Shown: positions 10,795-20,775 of the stretch, piece by piece
Numbering within the stretch: the stretch's first letter is position 1
How the letters are laid out: each line of letters opens with the position of its first letter
Origin: Iris pallida
Lineage: Eukaryota > Streptophyta > Magnoliopsida > Asparagales > Iridaceae
DNA: 64,000 bases
NCBI GenBank assembly: GCA_029216955.1
Contig: JANAVB010007000.1
Span: forward strand, 1,952,200 to 2,016,199
Direction of reading: 5' to 3'
Made by a program: the position numbers and the translations under genes
Notes under the pieces: generated by a model
Database searches by the model: none
The model's input: the letters and a program-made list of their open reading frames with translations, nothing else
What the model was told of the DNA's origin: nothing

Positions 10795-12336
10795 CTAAAA
10801 TTCATCATTAAAAGCTTCAGAAATGTTTTTAGGCTCTACTTGTGAAATGAAGGCAGTGCTAGCAACGGAGTCTCTTAGTGATGATCTAGTAGTTACTCCA
10901 CGTGAAACTTTTTCTATAACTAAATTTTCTGGATGAGAAGGTTTGAAAGAGAATTTCTTAGGCAAACCCTCCAGAGAATTAGTTTCGGTTGAAGTATTCA
11001 TTGGAGTAGAAGTTGATGGCTCAACGTCATTATCAAGAGTACTTGCTGCACTGTTGTCTTCATCAAAAGTCACATTTGTTGACTCTTCCACAATAAGTGA
11101 GCGTTTATTGAAAACTCTATATCCCTTACTCTTGGCGGCATAACCAAGAAAGATACCATCGTCAGCTTTGGCATCAAATTTGCCTAAGTTGTCTTTGGTG
11201 TTAAGGATAAAACATCTACAGCCAAAAACTTTAAAATAAGAAACATTGGGGGTTCTCCCAAACCAAAGCTCATAGGGTGTTTTCTTCGTAATGGGACGAA
11301 TAAGCACCCTATTCAAAATGTGGCATGCTGTACTTACAGCCTCTGCCCAAAAATATTTCGGAAGAGAAAATTTATTCAACATGACTCTAGCCATATCGCC
11401 AAGAGTCCTATTCTTCCGCTCCACAACACCATTTTGTTGAGGAGTTCTAGGACAAGAAAATTCATGATCAAAACCATTTGCATTACAAAAACTTTCTAAA
11501 TCATAATTTACGAATTCACCTCCATGATCACTTCGGATTCGAGTAATCATGTAGCCTTTTTCGTTTTGAATTTTCTTTACAAAAATTTTGAAAGAGGAAA
11601 TAGCATCGCTGTTATTAGCGAGAAAGAAAACCCATATAAATCTCGAAAAATCATCAATAACAAACGCATAAAGTTTGCCTCCAAGGCTAGCTATTCGACT
11701 AGGACCAAATAAATCCATATGAAGTAGTTGCAAGGGTCTAGTAGTACTTACAGAGTTGATAGAATGAAATGAAGATTTAGTTGCCTTGTTTAGTTCACAT
11801 TCTGCACATACCATGTCCTTTTTGAACGTGATGTCAGGCAATCCTCTCACTAGCTTCTTGGTGGAAAGCCTGGATATAGCATCCATGTTGGCATGACCAA
11901 GACGCTGGTGCCAAAGTAGTCGTTCGTCTTTGTGGGCATATAGACATCTACCTGCATTGTTAGTATTTATAGAAAGATAAAAAATGTAGATGTTGTCCTC
12001 TCTTTTCCCTTCAAAAGCAATGTCTCCTGTTGACCTATCATAGATGTAGCAACTGTTTTGTCCAAAGTTAATATCATATCCATGATCAGCAAGATGACTA
12101 ATGCTGAGCAGGTTATGCTTTAACTCGGTCACTAGGCAGACATCCTTTATTACAGGAGAAGGAGGATGACCAATGATACCATTACCTATAATGTGCCCTT
12201 TGAGATTGTTACCGAAGGATACGTATCATTCTCTCTTCATCGATAGTGATGCAAAAAGATTTGCGTCTCCCGTCATATGTCGCGAGCATCCACTATCGAG
12301 AATCCACTTACTTTCAGTTGAGGAGGGAAGGTCCAC
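10795..12336 (-). pseudogene. pol: Element A pol, part 1: protease and integrase
   Basis: The frame opens at 12336 after a TAG and contains the aspartic protease start KWILDSGCSRHMTGD (around 12308-12264). It is stopped by an in-frame TGA at 12226-12228, then continues open from Met 12132: HNLLSIS, the GAG-pre-integrase zinc finger (HQRLGHAN...CAECELNKATKS), the catalytic core (LHMDLFGP, RSDHGGEF, NGVVERKN) and the copia C-terminal region (YFKVFGCRCFI, DDGIFLGYA). It ends at the TAG 10795-10797. Protease lies in the +1 frame relative to gag and overlaps its end, so expression would need frameshifting, or a base was lost. Both internal stops could arise by C-to-T change. Confidence 0.92.
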
Positions 12337-14410
12337 CTACATCAAGAGTAGATGTGACCTTTGGTACCAGAGTTCTTGAGGGTCCTGAAAAGTTAGTCTT
12401 TGGGAACCAAACATATATCCTTTTATCTACAAGTCTTCTAACTCTGCACTGTGGTGAGATGTGTCCATGTAATCCACAATAGGTACAGATAGCATTTGTA
12501 TTTATACTAGGAGCATGAGAATAATATCTATAAGCAACAGGATGAGGATGGACATGATGTGAAGAGTTAGCATGGTGAAGATGATTATGCATGGAATAAG
12601 TGGCATGTTGATGGTGTCTATGAGGCATAGAATGATGGTATTGTCTATGATGTGTGACATGCTGATATTGTCTAGATGGCATGGCATGATGATTTTGTCT
12701 ATATTGCATGACATGATGATTTTGTCTATATGGCATGGCATGATGATTTTTATGTGTGGAGTGATGTTGATTGTGTCTTTGTGCATGATGAGTGTGTACT
12801 GAGTGAGAATTGTTCTTACGTGCACGTGGTTTGGGAAAGTTTGTGTATATAAATGCATGGTTATGTGCTGTATGAGAATGACGTGGTTGACTAGCATGAG
12901 TGGTGTTGTGCCCATGTGATTGGGTTTGAGGTTGAATAACCTGTTTACCCAATTTGGTTTCTAATCTTTTAGAAACAGCTTGCAGTTCATCAACCTTAAT
13001 ATTTAAGCCATAAATCTTAGTCATGGAAATCTTGTGTCTACTCTTTTCTTCAGCAAGCAACGTGTTGAGAGTAGTGATTTCTTGAGTTTGTTGCTCAATA
13101 CGTGCTTCAGCATCATGTAGGCTTAATTTAAGCTTGGATGCTTCATCAGTGTCATTTGTGGGTGATGTGTTTCTAACATTATCAAGAAGTAAAGAAATTC
13201 TTTGTATCTCATCTTCTAGACTTTTGATTTTGTCCTTGGCATGTTTATGTTTACCGATGACCTTTTTATGATCATCGAGTAAATCAGTGAAAGCATCGCC
13301 AAGTTTATCAAAAGAGAAGTCATCCAGAGTTTCGTTAGATACCTTGCTGGAAGTTGCCATCAGGCACACATTTGCTGTATCTTGAGGAGAGTCCTTTTCT
13401 TCCTCAGAGTCACTCGCTTCACTTTCATGCCAGATACCTGTGTTGGCATATTTCTTTGATAAGTTCTTTTTGTATGGCTTCTCATAGCGGTTGCTCTTCT
13501 TCAGGAATGGGCAGTCTTTTCGGACATGTCCAGTTTTCTTGCAACCGTAACAAGTTGGTTCTTCTTCATCGTCTTCTTGAGATTCCTTCTTCCTTCGATT
13601 GAAGCGAAGGAATTTCCTGAAGTTGCGAACCATGAGAGCTTGGTCTTCATCATCCGAATTATCTTCTTCGGTCTCATCATGATTAGCTCTTCGTTGATGA
13701 GCTTTGAGTGCGATCTCCCTGGTCTTCGGGGCAGGCTCTTCGAAGTCCTTGAGGTCAAGCTCGTGAGTCATAAGCTTACCCATCAAGGTCTCCATTGACA
13801 TTGTTGTGAGATCGCTTCCTTCTATGATGGCTGTCACCTTAGGGTTCCAAATCTTTGGTAGCCCTCTGAGCAGCTTACGAATCTTCTCGTGGTTTGAGTA
13901 CTGCTTTCCAAGCGAAGATAGAGGATTGATGATGTCGAGGAATCTTGTGATCATTTGAGTGATCGTCTCACTTGGCTTCATCTTGAAGGCTTCGTATTCT
14001 TGAGTGAGACGGCTTATTTTAGATTCCTTGACCTGTGTGGTTCCTTTATGCATCACTTCTAGAAGTCTCCATACTTCATGAGCAGTGGTGCATGTAGAGA
14101 CCCTGTTGAACTCATTCCTGTCTATAGCACAGAATAAAGCATTAATAGCCCTAGCATCTAGACTTGCCTGTTTCTTCTCCTCGACAGAATATTTGTCGTG
14201 TGGTTTCTCAATGAGGTCACCATCGACAACTATCCTGGCGGGCTTTTTGTAACCGTCAATGACGACAGTCCACAGGTCAAAGTCTAGAGACTTAAGATAG
14301 AAGCTCATCCTTGTTTTCCAATATGTGTAGTTAGTCCCATCAAATAGGGGAGGCCTATGAGTGGACTGACCTTCACCATGATTGGAAATCAAGGATTGTG
14401 TGGTTGCCAT
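12314..14410 (-). CDS. gag: Element A gag (698 aa, two zinc knuckles, His-rich segment)
   Basis: The ATG at 14410 lies about 40 bases inside the primer site. Residues about 20-240 form the UBN2-type copia gag domain (FDGTNYTYWKTRM, EVWRLLEVMHKGT, LLRGLPKIWNPKV). A CCHC knuckle (CYGCKKTGHVRKDC) begins near residue 286. Residues about 370-480 look like a coiled coil rich in Leu, Lys and Glu. Residues about 490-630 are very rich in His with a degenerate HHAMPYRQN repeat, and a second CCHC-like motif (CTYCGLHGHISPQC) lies near residue 640. Gag forms the particle and binds genomic RNA. The ORF is intact. At about 700 residues it is long for copia gag, as in Sireviruses. Confidence 0.92.
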   Translation of the reverse strand: MATTQSLISNHGEGQSTHRPPLFDGTNYTYWKTRMSFYLKSLDFDLWTVVIDGYKKPARIVVDGDLIEKPHDKYSVEEKKQASLDARAINALFCAIDRNEFNRVSTCTTAHEVWRLLEVMHKGTTQVKESKISRLTQEYEAFKMKPSETITQMITRFLDIINPLSSLGKQYSNHEKIRKLLRGLPKIWNPKVTAIIEGSDLTTMSMETLMGKLMTHELDLKDFEEPAPKTREIALKAHQRRANHDETEEDNSDDEDQALMVRNFRKFLRFNRRKKESQEDDEEEPTCYGCKKTGHVRKDCPFLKKSNRYEKPYKKNLSKKYANTGIWHESEASDSEEEKDSPQDTANVCLMATSSKVSNETLDDFSFDKLGDAFTDLLDDHKKVIGKHKHAKDKIKSLEDEIQRISLLLDNVRNTSPTNDTDEASKLKLSLHDAEARIEQQTQEITTLNTLLAEEKSRHKISMTKIYGLNIKVDELQAVSKRLETKLGKQVIQPQTQSHGHNTTHASQPRHSHTAHNHAFIYTNFPKPRARKNNSHSVHTHHAQRHNQHHSTHKNHHAMPYRQNHHVMQYRQNHHAMPSRQYQHVTHHRQYHHSMPHRHHQHATYSMHNHLHHANSSHHVHPHPVAYRYYSHAPSINTNAICTYCGLHGHISPQCRVRRLVDKRIYVWFPKTNFSGPSRTLVPKVTSTLDVGGPSLLN
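12560..12770 (-). repeat. Minisatellite encoding His-rich repeats inside gag
   Basis: Units of roughly 30 bases (tgatgattttgtctatatgg with 'catggca' joints) are repeated about six times imperfectly in the coding strand of gag. They encode RQNHHAMP-like peptides between the two zinc knuckles. Confidence 0.8.
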
Positions 14411-14451
14411 GGATCAGCTCTTAGGATGTTAGTCCTTGTAAAGAGAACAGA

Positions 14452-14463
14452 GCTCTGATACCA
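14452..14463 (-). promoter_or_regulatory. Element A primer binding site (initiator Met tRNA)
   Basis: GCTCTGATACCA on plus is TGGTATCAGAGC on minus, the classical plant copia site complementary to the 3' end of initiator tRNA-Met. Two bases separate it from the 5' LTR. Confidence 0.97.
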
Positions 14464-14465
14464 AT

Positions 14466-15410
14466 TGAAGAACAGTTTGGCAACTCTAGAGGGGGGTGAA
14501 TAGAGTTTATATAGAAAAATAGCTAATTAAAAATAACTCTTTCACCAACAATAAATAATCAGAGTAAAGTGCGGAAAATAAATGAAGAGCAGAAGAGCAT
14601 ACGCAAATACAGCGATTTTAACCTGGTTTCCCTCGTGGAGGACTAGTCCAGGCCTGAGAACTCTAGCTCAGGATTAAATCCACTATTTGTGAAATAGTAG
14701 CTTACAACCCGTGCCTTTTCTTCAGAAGAGCACGTCAACTTCTTACAGAGAATCGCAGTGGCGATTGCTTGGAATTGTCCAAACGACTTCTTCACTCTTG
14801 CACAAGAATCCTAACTGAGAGATGCTGAGCACTCGAGACTTAGGAGGCTTGTGGCTAGTAGATAGGAAGGGTATGGCTTATTGAGCTTGTAGGAGAGAAG
14901 AGAAGAGAAGATTGAGTGAATTGAAATGAGAGAATTCATGCCCTATTTATAGTGTTTTTAGAGGCAGAATTCGGCCAGAATTCGGGTAGGGAAATTCAAA
15001 AATTTGGCCGTTGGACAGCTAGCAACCAGCTAACCCTAAAATTAGGGTTCCTGATTTCTAGGGGGACAGAGTTCGGCCCGAACTCTGTGTGGAGGCAGAG
15101 TTCGGCCCGAACTCTGTCTCCAGAGCACAGAGTGGTCCTAAGTGGGACTTGTGGGCAATTTTTGTTTTGGTGGAGCTTGGGATTTTGGGTAGCTTATAGA
15201 CTAAGTTCCAAGAGCTCAGCATAACTCAGAGTACATACTTCTAGACTCAATAAAATATAAAAGTACAGACTCAAAAATACACTGAGAGTCGGAAGCTGAG
15301 CTGTTGTCTGTCCTGAACTGAATGCAGACGTCGTGTGTCGTATTGAATTTATACAGATATTATTTAGTCAATGTAGTCAATATTTGGTTGACTGTGACTT
15401 TGTGTCAACA
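14466..15410 (-). repeat. Element A 5' LTR (945 bp)
   Basis: Matches 5677-6620 with about 1 percent difference by eye. Contains the TATA box (14943-14952) and palindromes at 15066-15088 and 15095-15117, both matching the consensus arms better than the 3' LTR copy. Followed by the AAACC duplication. Confidence 0.96.
14943..14952 (-). promoter_or_regulatory. TATA box of element A 5' LTR
   Basis: CTATAAATAG on the minus strand. This is the copy that would drive the genomic RNA, with the start about 30 bases further left. Confidence 0.65.
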
Positions 15411-15415
15411 AAACC
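15411..15415. repeat. Target-site duplication AAACC (right, element A)
   Basis: Exact copy of 5672-5676, adjoining the right LTR end of element A. Confidence 0.95.
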
Positions 15416-16207
15416 CCCATATTTGGACTATATAAACCGAACTATTTGAAATAGGCCCCTATACCTATTATGTAGCCTCCATCTCTTATTGTGAAGTCAT
15501 TCGTAACCCTTATTCCATCTACCTGGAAATCGCAATATGATCTTGTATTACATTTATATCCCTTGCTTGTGTGTTTAAATAACCACGAAAAAGATCACAA
15601 TCTTGATTTCCCAATTTCCATTCTATTATGGAACCTGTTTAGAATTTTGAGAATAGAATTTTCGTATTACATAGATTGCAAGCCCCTCTAAGAAACAAAG
15701 GGTTCTTCGATCTCGCAAGTGACTGGACTAGAGTAGCCCAATCTAGCAAATAAGCCAATGGTTCGTAGACTTTCATCCTATCTGCATCATTGGATACTCT
15801 CTACCGCTCTTGAAACTTCATAATTGCTTTCGATCATTCTTCCTTATCTTCCTGTCCTTCCTATGGTAGAGTGACGATTGGTCATGCTTATTAGAATTTA
15901 CCAATATTTCCTAGTTACTTGTGTAAATTTTGTAGCTTGTTAGATTTTTGGTTGCGTGATGGATAGGAGAGAACTATAGAGGCCATAAGCAAGTAGATAT
16001 CTATTTAGGAAGTAGTTGGATGACTATAAAGCTGTAGGGACATACCTTTGAGGGAGTAGTGTGACCAAAGGTGGGTAGAAACCCTCCAGGACTCGTACAA
16101 AATGACCATGAGAATAGATGATAGCTAATGGAAACTTTCTTCTATCATAGCGGATGGACTCTTTCCTTAAATTTCGAGGACGAAATTATTTTTAAGGTGG
16201 GTAGATT
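15416..16207 (+). other. Element C internal region, right part, with polypurine tract
   Basis: No gene is seen. The last bases carry the gypsy-type signature 'tttcgaggacgaaatt' and a purine-rich tract TAAGGTGGGTAGA just before the 3' LTR (about 16193-16205). The stretch 'ggagtagtgtgaccaaaggt' near 16050 is shared with the internal region of B (minus strand, near 23730), linking the two families. Confidence 0.65.
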
Positions 16208-16807
16208 TGCAACCCCTCTTCCCAGAATTTTGAATTATATTTTTATTTATTTATTGAATTAAATGGTGATTTTTAGAATTTTGATAAATAATTAAATAGT
16301 TAATTATTACGGTGGATGATTTTAGCCATAGTTGAGATTTGGAGTACACGATGACTAGAAATCGTGGCACAGATAGTGCCATGGCATGCTTAGGCTAGTG
16401 TATTAGTCCTGGTAGGGAAGACCGAGCCATAGTGATGTCCTAACTAGGAAAACCAGACTAAGTTACGACGTAACCCTTACCGAAGACTTATTTATTTATT
16501 ATTTATATTATTGAGTTTGGAAAAACCGATTATACTAGTTTAGCCCGGACTGGACCTGAACTGAGCCCAAGTCCAGGTAGTTACGTGGCACGTCCAATGA
16601 CAATCGTGTCGATGGAATTTGGTATGAGGGTGTGATATTCCGGTTTAATGACTTAATGAATATTCCTAAGTATTCATAATTTTAATATTACAAAATATTA
16701 CTATTAGTAGATATTTGACGACAATTGTAGAAAAAGGGTCCTGGTACATTTTAGGATTTTTAGACTGTGCAATATGGTATATATATACCATTATTGATTT
16801 ATTGAAA

Positions 16808-16838
<31 letters not shown>

Positions 16839-16972
16839 TATCGATATTAGTGAGGTTATTATTATATAATAATATTTTATTATTGATTATATTATTATTA
16901 TTAACTAATAAGGGTATAATATATATAGATTATATATTATTATATTTTGTATGTGAATATATGAGGAAGAGG

Positions 16973-16979
<7 letters not shown>

Positions 16980-17052
<73 letters not shown>

Positions 17053-17167
17053 TATATAGATAAGTATACATATATATGTGTATATGTATATACGCGTATA
17101 CGTGTATATAGATAATTATATGTGTAAATATATATATATATATATATATTTTTAAATATATGTGTAA

Positions 17168-17200
<33 letters not shown>

Positions 17201-17241
17201 TTATATAATAATAATTATTATATAATAATATGAGGAACAGG

Positions 17242-17320
<79 letters not shown>
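16980..17320. repeat. (TA)n microsatellites in C 3' LTR
   Basis: Three long TA runs (about 16980-17050, 17130-17195 and 17250-17310), separated by ATA/ATT-rich sequence. Much shorter in the 5' LTR copy (41-80 visible). Length differences here should not be used for LTR dating. Confidence 0.9.
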
Positions 17321-17576
17321 GATTTGTATAAACAAATAGGAAAGGAAATAAATCAATTCAGCTCAACCCATAGGAGCCCAGGCCCGAGCCCATAGGAATT
17401 CGACAGTGGACCCGAGCCCCTAATCCCTCATAAACCCGAGCAGCGTAGGAGAAAAAAAAAGTAAATAATATAGCACTGTTCCCTTGCGGGAACAGTGGAC
17501 TCCAAATAGCAGCAAAAGGACCCGGCAGCCCAACTACCCAGCAGACAGCCAAGACTTCTCTAACCCGAGATGAACA

Positions 17577-17589
17577 CCTATATATACGG
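17577..17589 (+). promoter_or_regulatory. Probable TATA box of element C 3' LTR
   Basis: CCTATATATACGG, about 1.37 kb into the LTR and identical to 336-348. Confidence 0.5.
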
Positions 17590-18975
17590 TTATATAGGTA
17601 AAGTCGAGAACGCCAAGCCATGGAGAGGAAACCCTAGCGCCACCACCCGACTAGACTTCCAGTCGACCACCCCAACTCTGGGCGGCCACCCGCCGACGGC
17701 GCAGTTGCCGCGCACTGCCGGAGCTGCCAGGAAATGCGCGCGGTCACGAGCAACAACGACAGCAGCGGTAGGAGGTGAGAAGCTGACTTTGCGACGAAAA
17801 TCTCAGTGATCGTTCGATCGTTTCGTGAGCCATAAACTCTGGTATGATCACAATATGACCACCTTTAATCCATGTCAATTGGTTTAGATCCTAGCAACCC
17901 GAAGCTCGAGAGAAATCGAGTGGAAATTGATGAAAAACCTGTTAAAAATAGGACACAGGAATCAGTCCAAACCCCATATTGGAAGGCAAATTGCCGCCAA
18001 GCAGTAGCGATATTTAGAAAACTATTTAAAGTCACTCCTAGACAACCTATAGGTCTCTGCTACCCAAGTTGCGGAAGTCAATTTCGACGACGGTACGTCA
18101 AGAAATCGGATTTCCAAATTGGCGAAAAACCTGTTTAAAAATATTAGAAAATTAGAAAAAAATCTCTCGATACGACGTACGTCCCACCATTCCGGGCGAC
18201 ATGGTTACGAACCGAAAGCATCGAAAGCTGCATAACGGCTTCGTGGTCGTGTGGGCTTTGACGGAATTCAAATTGGTCGCGTGTGCGCGACGAATTTGAT
18301 GCGTATCCGTCGAAATTCACCGTATCGGCCTCTGTGCAAGTTTCTCAATTACTTTGTGCACGCTCGTCAGATCGAGACGAAACTTGCGCCAGCAGGACCG
18401 TATCATTTTTTTGGTCCTGCATGCCAAGTTTGGTCCGATTCTGAGACTGTTGATAAAATCACCGTTTTGAGGGCCCCGCGGTTCCACTCAACGGACGATT
18501 TTGTGCACGGTCCGCCGGAATCCAACTCTGGACATACGGTTGGGTTCGTATCGAAAAACCGGATTCGTAGACATGTAGTTTGACGACCTTAGAGACCGTT
18601 GACTCTGGCACGCTTTTCGGTGCAAAGCGGGTCCAACGGCGGACACTATTTTGGCCCGAATTTACCGTTTTGCCCCTGTGTCCAGAATTGGACTTAAGGA
18701 CAGGCGATCCTAGATAATTGGACTATTATGAGATCATTGGTATTGTCTATTTCAGCTTCAGGAGACTGTTGTATGGGTTTTGACTATTATGGCATATTGA
18801 GTGATTTGGATCATCGGTTTCACCAGCACTGGACCACAGGCGAGTACAGTTTATTGTATGCATTTCGATATTGATTTTCACTATATTTCATTGATTGGTC
18901 ATTTGTTATGTGATTATTTTCTATTATAAATTGTTGAGTCGGGAATGAGAAGTACCAACGATGTGTGATCTGACC

Positions 18976-19252
18976 TTAGACCGTGTAGACCGTGTTGTAT
19001 TTATTTCTTGTAGACAGTGTAGACAGTGATTTATTTATTTCTTGTAGACAGTGTAGACAGTGATTTATTTATTATAAAATAAACAGTGTAGACCATGATT
19101 ATTACTGCATTTAAACTGTGTAGATCGTGATTATTATTTTATAGACAGTGTTTCTTTACTGCAATATTTTCTGTAGACCGTGTAATTGTAAACCGTGTAA
19201 TTGTAGACCGTGTAACTGTAGACCGTGTAACTTTAGACCGTGTAGACCGTGT
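18976..19252 (+). repeat. GTAGACCGTGTA array, C 3' LTR copy
   Basis: Same arrangement as 1733-2030, with single-base differences among units. Confidence 0.85.
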
Positions 19253-19763
19253 CGCATAATTGTCCCGAGACCGATCACATATCAACGGTACTTCTAACAG
19301 TTGGGGGAAAGTATTTTGTGTCTATTTATTGCTATTGGTTTTTCATCTTTACTGTTTATTTTCAAAACTCATGATTGATGTCTAACCTTTGTTTTATAGT
19401 CATTTTCTTTATTGAAATTGCATTCAGTGAATTGTGCTCGTTCCATTCCTGACTGGAAACCAACATTTTCAGGTTAGCCGCGGATTTACTTAGCTTGGGG
19501 AGTGACGAAAATATTGCAGACAAAAGCCTAGAGACTAGATAGATAGTTGAGTTGTAGTCATTCATTTATTTGTACAAGTTTATATTTTTCTACAAATGTA
19601 AAACTTGTGATCTTTGTAAATTAAATTAATTATGTGAATGAGCATTATTTATGATTTTGATCTTCATGGTCGTGACAGCGTTCTACTGCCGACACTGCGG
19701 TATAGGCTGGCTTGGACACGTCTCGTATCCGTTTTAAAAAAAAAATGGGTGCGGCTCGTGACA

Positions 19764-20085
19764 CCCTAGAAATATGCAATAAGGATTCCTCAATTCTTAC
19801 TATGTATAAGCAAGACTAGTCTACCCAATCAATCAATTGCTCCAATCATGAATTTAGACGAGTCCCAGCGGGACGCCCGTCATCAATATACAATAAATAA
19901 TATAAGCAGATACCGCTCCCTGTCTGTGTGGCAGATTTGTAGTATCTGCGGGAACCAGCCGGCATGTCGGGCACTAATTGTCCCAATGATGGCTGTCATG
20001 TAAGAACTCGAGAATCCATTCTCTCCATGCAATCATTATTTTATTTAACTTAATAGTCTCTATGTTAAGTGAAATCCCATGCCGT
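19764..20085 (-). repeat. Fragment of element D 3' LTR between C and B
   Basis: This 322-bp stretch is not part of C or B. Because B is flanked by a 5-bp duplication and the sequence beyond B (27645 onward) leads into the D LTR end, this piece is inferred to be the continuation of that LTR. No ORF is seen. Confidence 0.6.
20081..20085. repeat. Target-site duplication GCCGT (left, element B)
   Basis: GCCGT precedes the B terminal TG; GCTGT follows the other end at 27640-27644. One of five bases differs, compatible with a C-to-T change after insertion. Confidence 0.75.
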
Positions 20086-20661
20086 TGTCATGACCCGCAC
20101 CCGGTTTTCGGACGCGAGCTTGTGAGCAAGCCAGCTACATATCGAGCGGACTCCAGCCCGACTCGGGTATGTATAAGCTGTCAAGGCCAAGGGTATCATG
20201 TCTAATCTAAACTATATCTCATTCCACAGGAATCATATGAAAAAAAATGAACAAGTATGGGTCATGGTCTGCAGTCCACTAGCATATTGTTCGATTAGAC
20301 TCCAAGAATGATATGAGTCTATAAATAAGCAGAGTATAACATGGTACTGAATATAAAGCACGAAGGATAATAAAGAATATCACAAGCAAATACCTGTATC
20401 ATATATCGCAATCCTCAACCATCCTGCTCTGCTAACTAACTCCATGCAGTCGCTAAACCTGAAGAGATCATCAGGTCCTCAGAGGACTAGCAAGATACAT
20501 AAAACATGCATATCTAACCGTTTAATCATGCAATAATATATATACAGGGTATAAACAGGAACTAGACATGAAACTGACACGTGGCTACTGACAGGTAACT
20601 ATGAACATGGACACGGGATCAAGTATGCATAAATGAACTGCTAGTAGATCAATGGATAACC

Positions 20662-20775
20662 AACCCTCGCCCTGATTGTGGACTCGCAGGTCAGTTTCAA
20701 GACAAGTCACCCTCGCCCCGATTGTGGACTCGCAGGTGCAAAGGCAACCCTCGTCCCGTGTGTGGACTCGCAGGT
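20662..20775. repeat. 30-bp minisatellite in B 3' LTR
   Basis: Three units of 'ccctcgccccgattgtgg' plus 'actcgcaggt', spaced 8-16 bp. The same three units are at 24731-24845. Confidence 0.85.

Larger units (their letters stand above)
5677..15410 (-). mobile_element. Element A: Ty1/copia Sirevirus-like retrotransposon, 9734 bp, nested in C
   Basis: It has 944/945-bp LTRs with TG...CA ends, a perfect AAACC target duplication, a Met-tRNA primer site (14452-14463), a purine tract (6621-6632) and, on the minus strand, gag, protease, integrase, RT, RNase H in copia order, followed by a third ORF before the 3' LTR. Large gag, palindromic LTR motifs and an ORF after pol match the Sirevirus (SIRE/Maximus) group. 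By eye I count about nine substitutions and one indel between the LTRs, roughly 1 percent, so it is a young insertion. Confidence 0.95.
1..19763 (+). mobile_element. Element C: LARD-like Ty3/gypsy-related LTR element, 5' end off window, split by element A
   Basis: Two copies of one long LTR (1-2536 partial, 16208-19763 complete) flank an internal region of about 3.9 kb once the copia insertion 5677-15410 is removed. The primer-site region follows the first LTR and a purine-rich tract with a 'TTTCGAGGACGAAATT' context precedes the second, an arrangement typical of Tekay/Del-type gypsy elements. I could not read any gag or pol domain in either internal segment, so the element looks non-autonomous (LARD-like). 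The left target duplication is off the window; the five bases after the right end are CCCTA. The assignment to the Tekay lineage is inferred from noncoding landmarks only. Confidence 0.8.
16208..19763 (+). repeat. Element C 3' LTR (3556 bp)
   Basis: Starts TGCAACCCCT after the purine tract and ends GTGACA. Its first 870 bp define what is missing from the left edge of the window. The U3 part matches the B LTR ('ttaattattacggtggatgattttagcc', shown there on the minus strand). Holds large TA microsatellites, a TATA box (17577-17589) and the GTAGACCGTGTA array. Confidence 0.93.

Noticed and set aside
12572..12915. ORFs of 76 and 137 codons overlapping the His-rich part of gag
   Set aside because: Shadows of the minisatellite in gag; low-complexity Met/Ile-rich translations.
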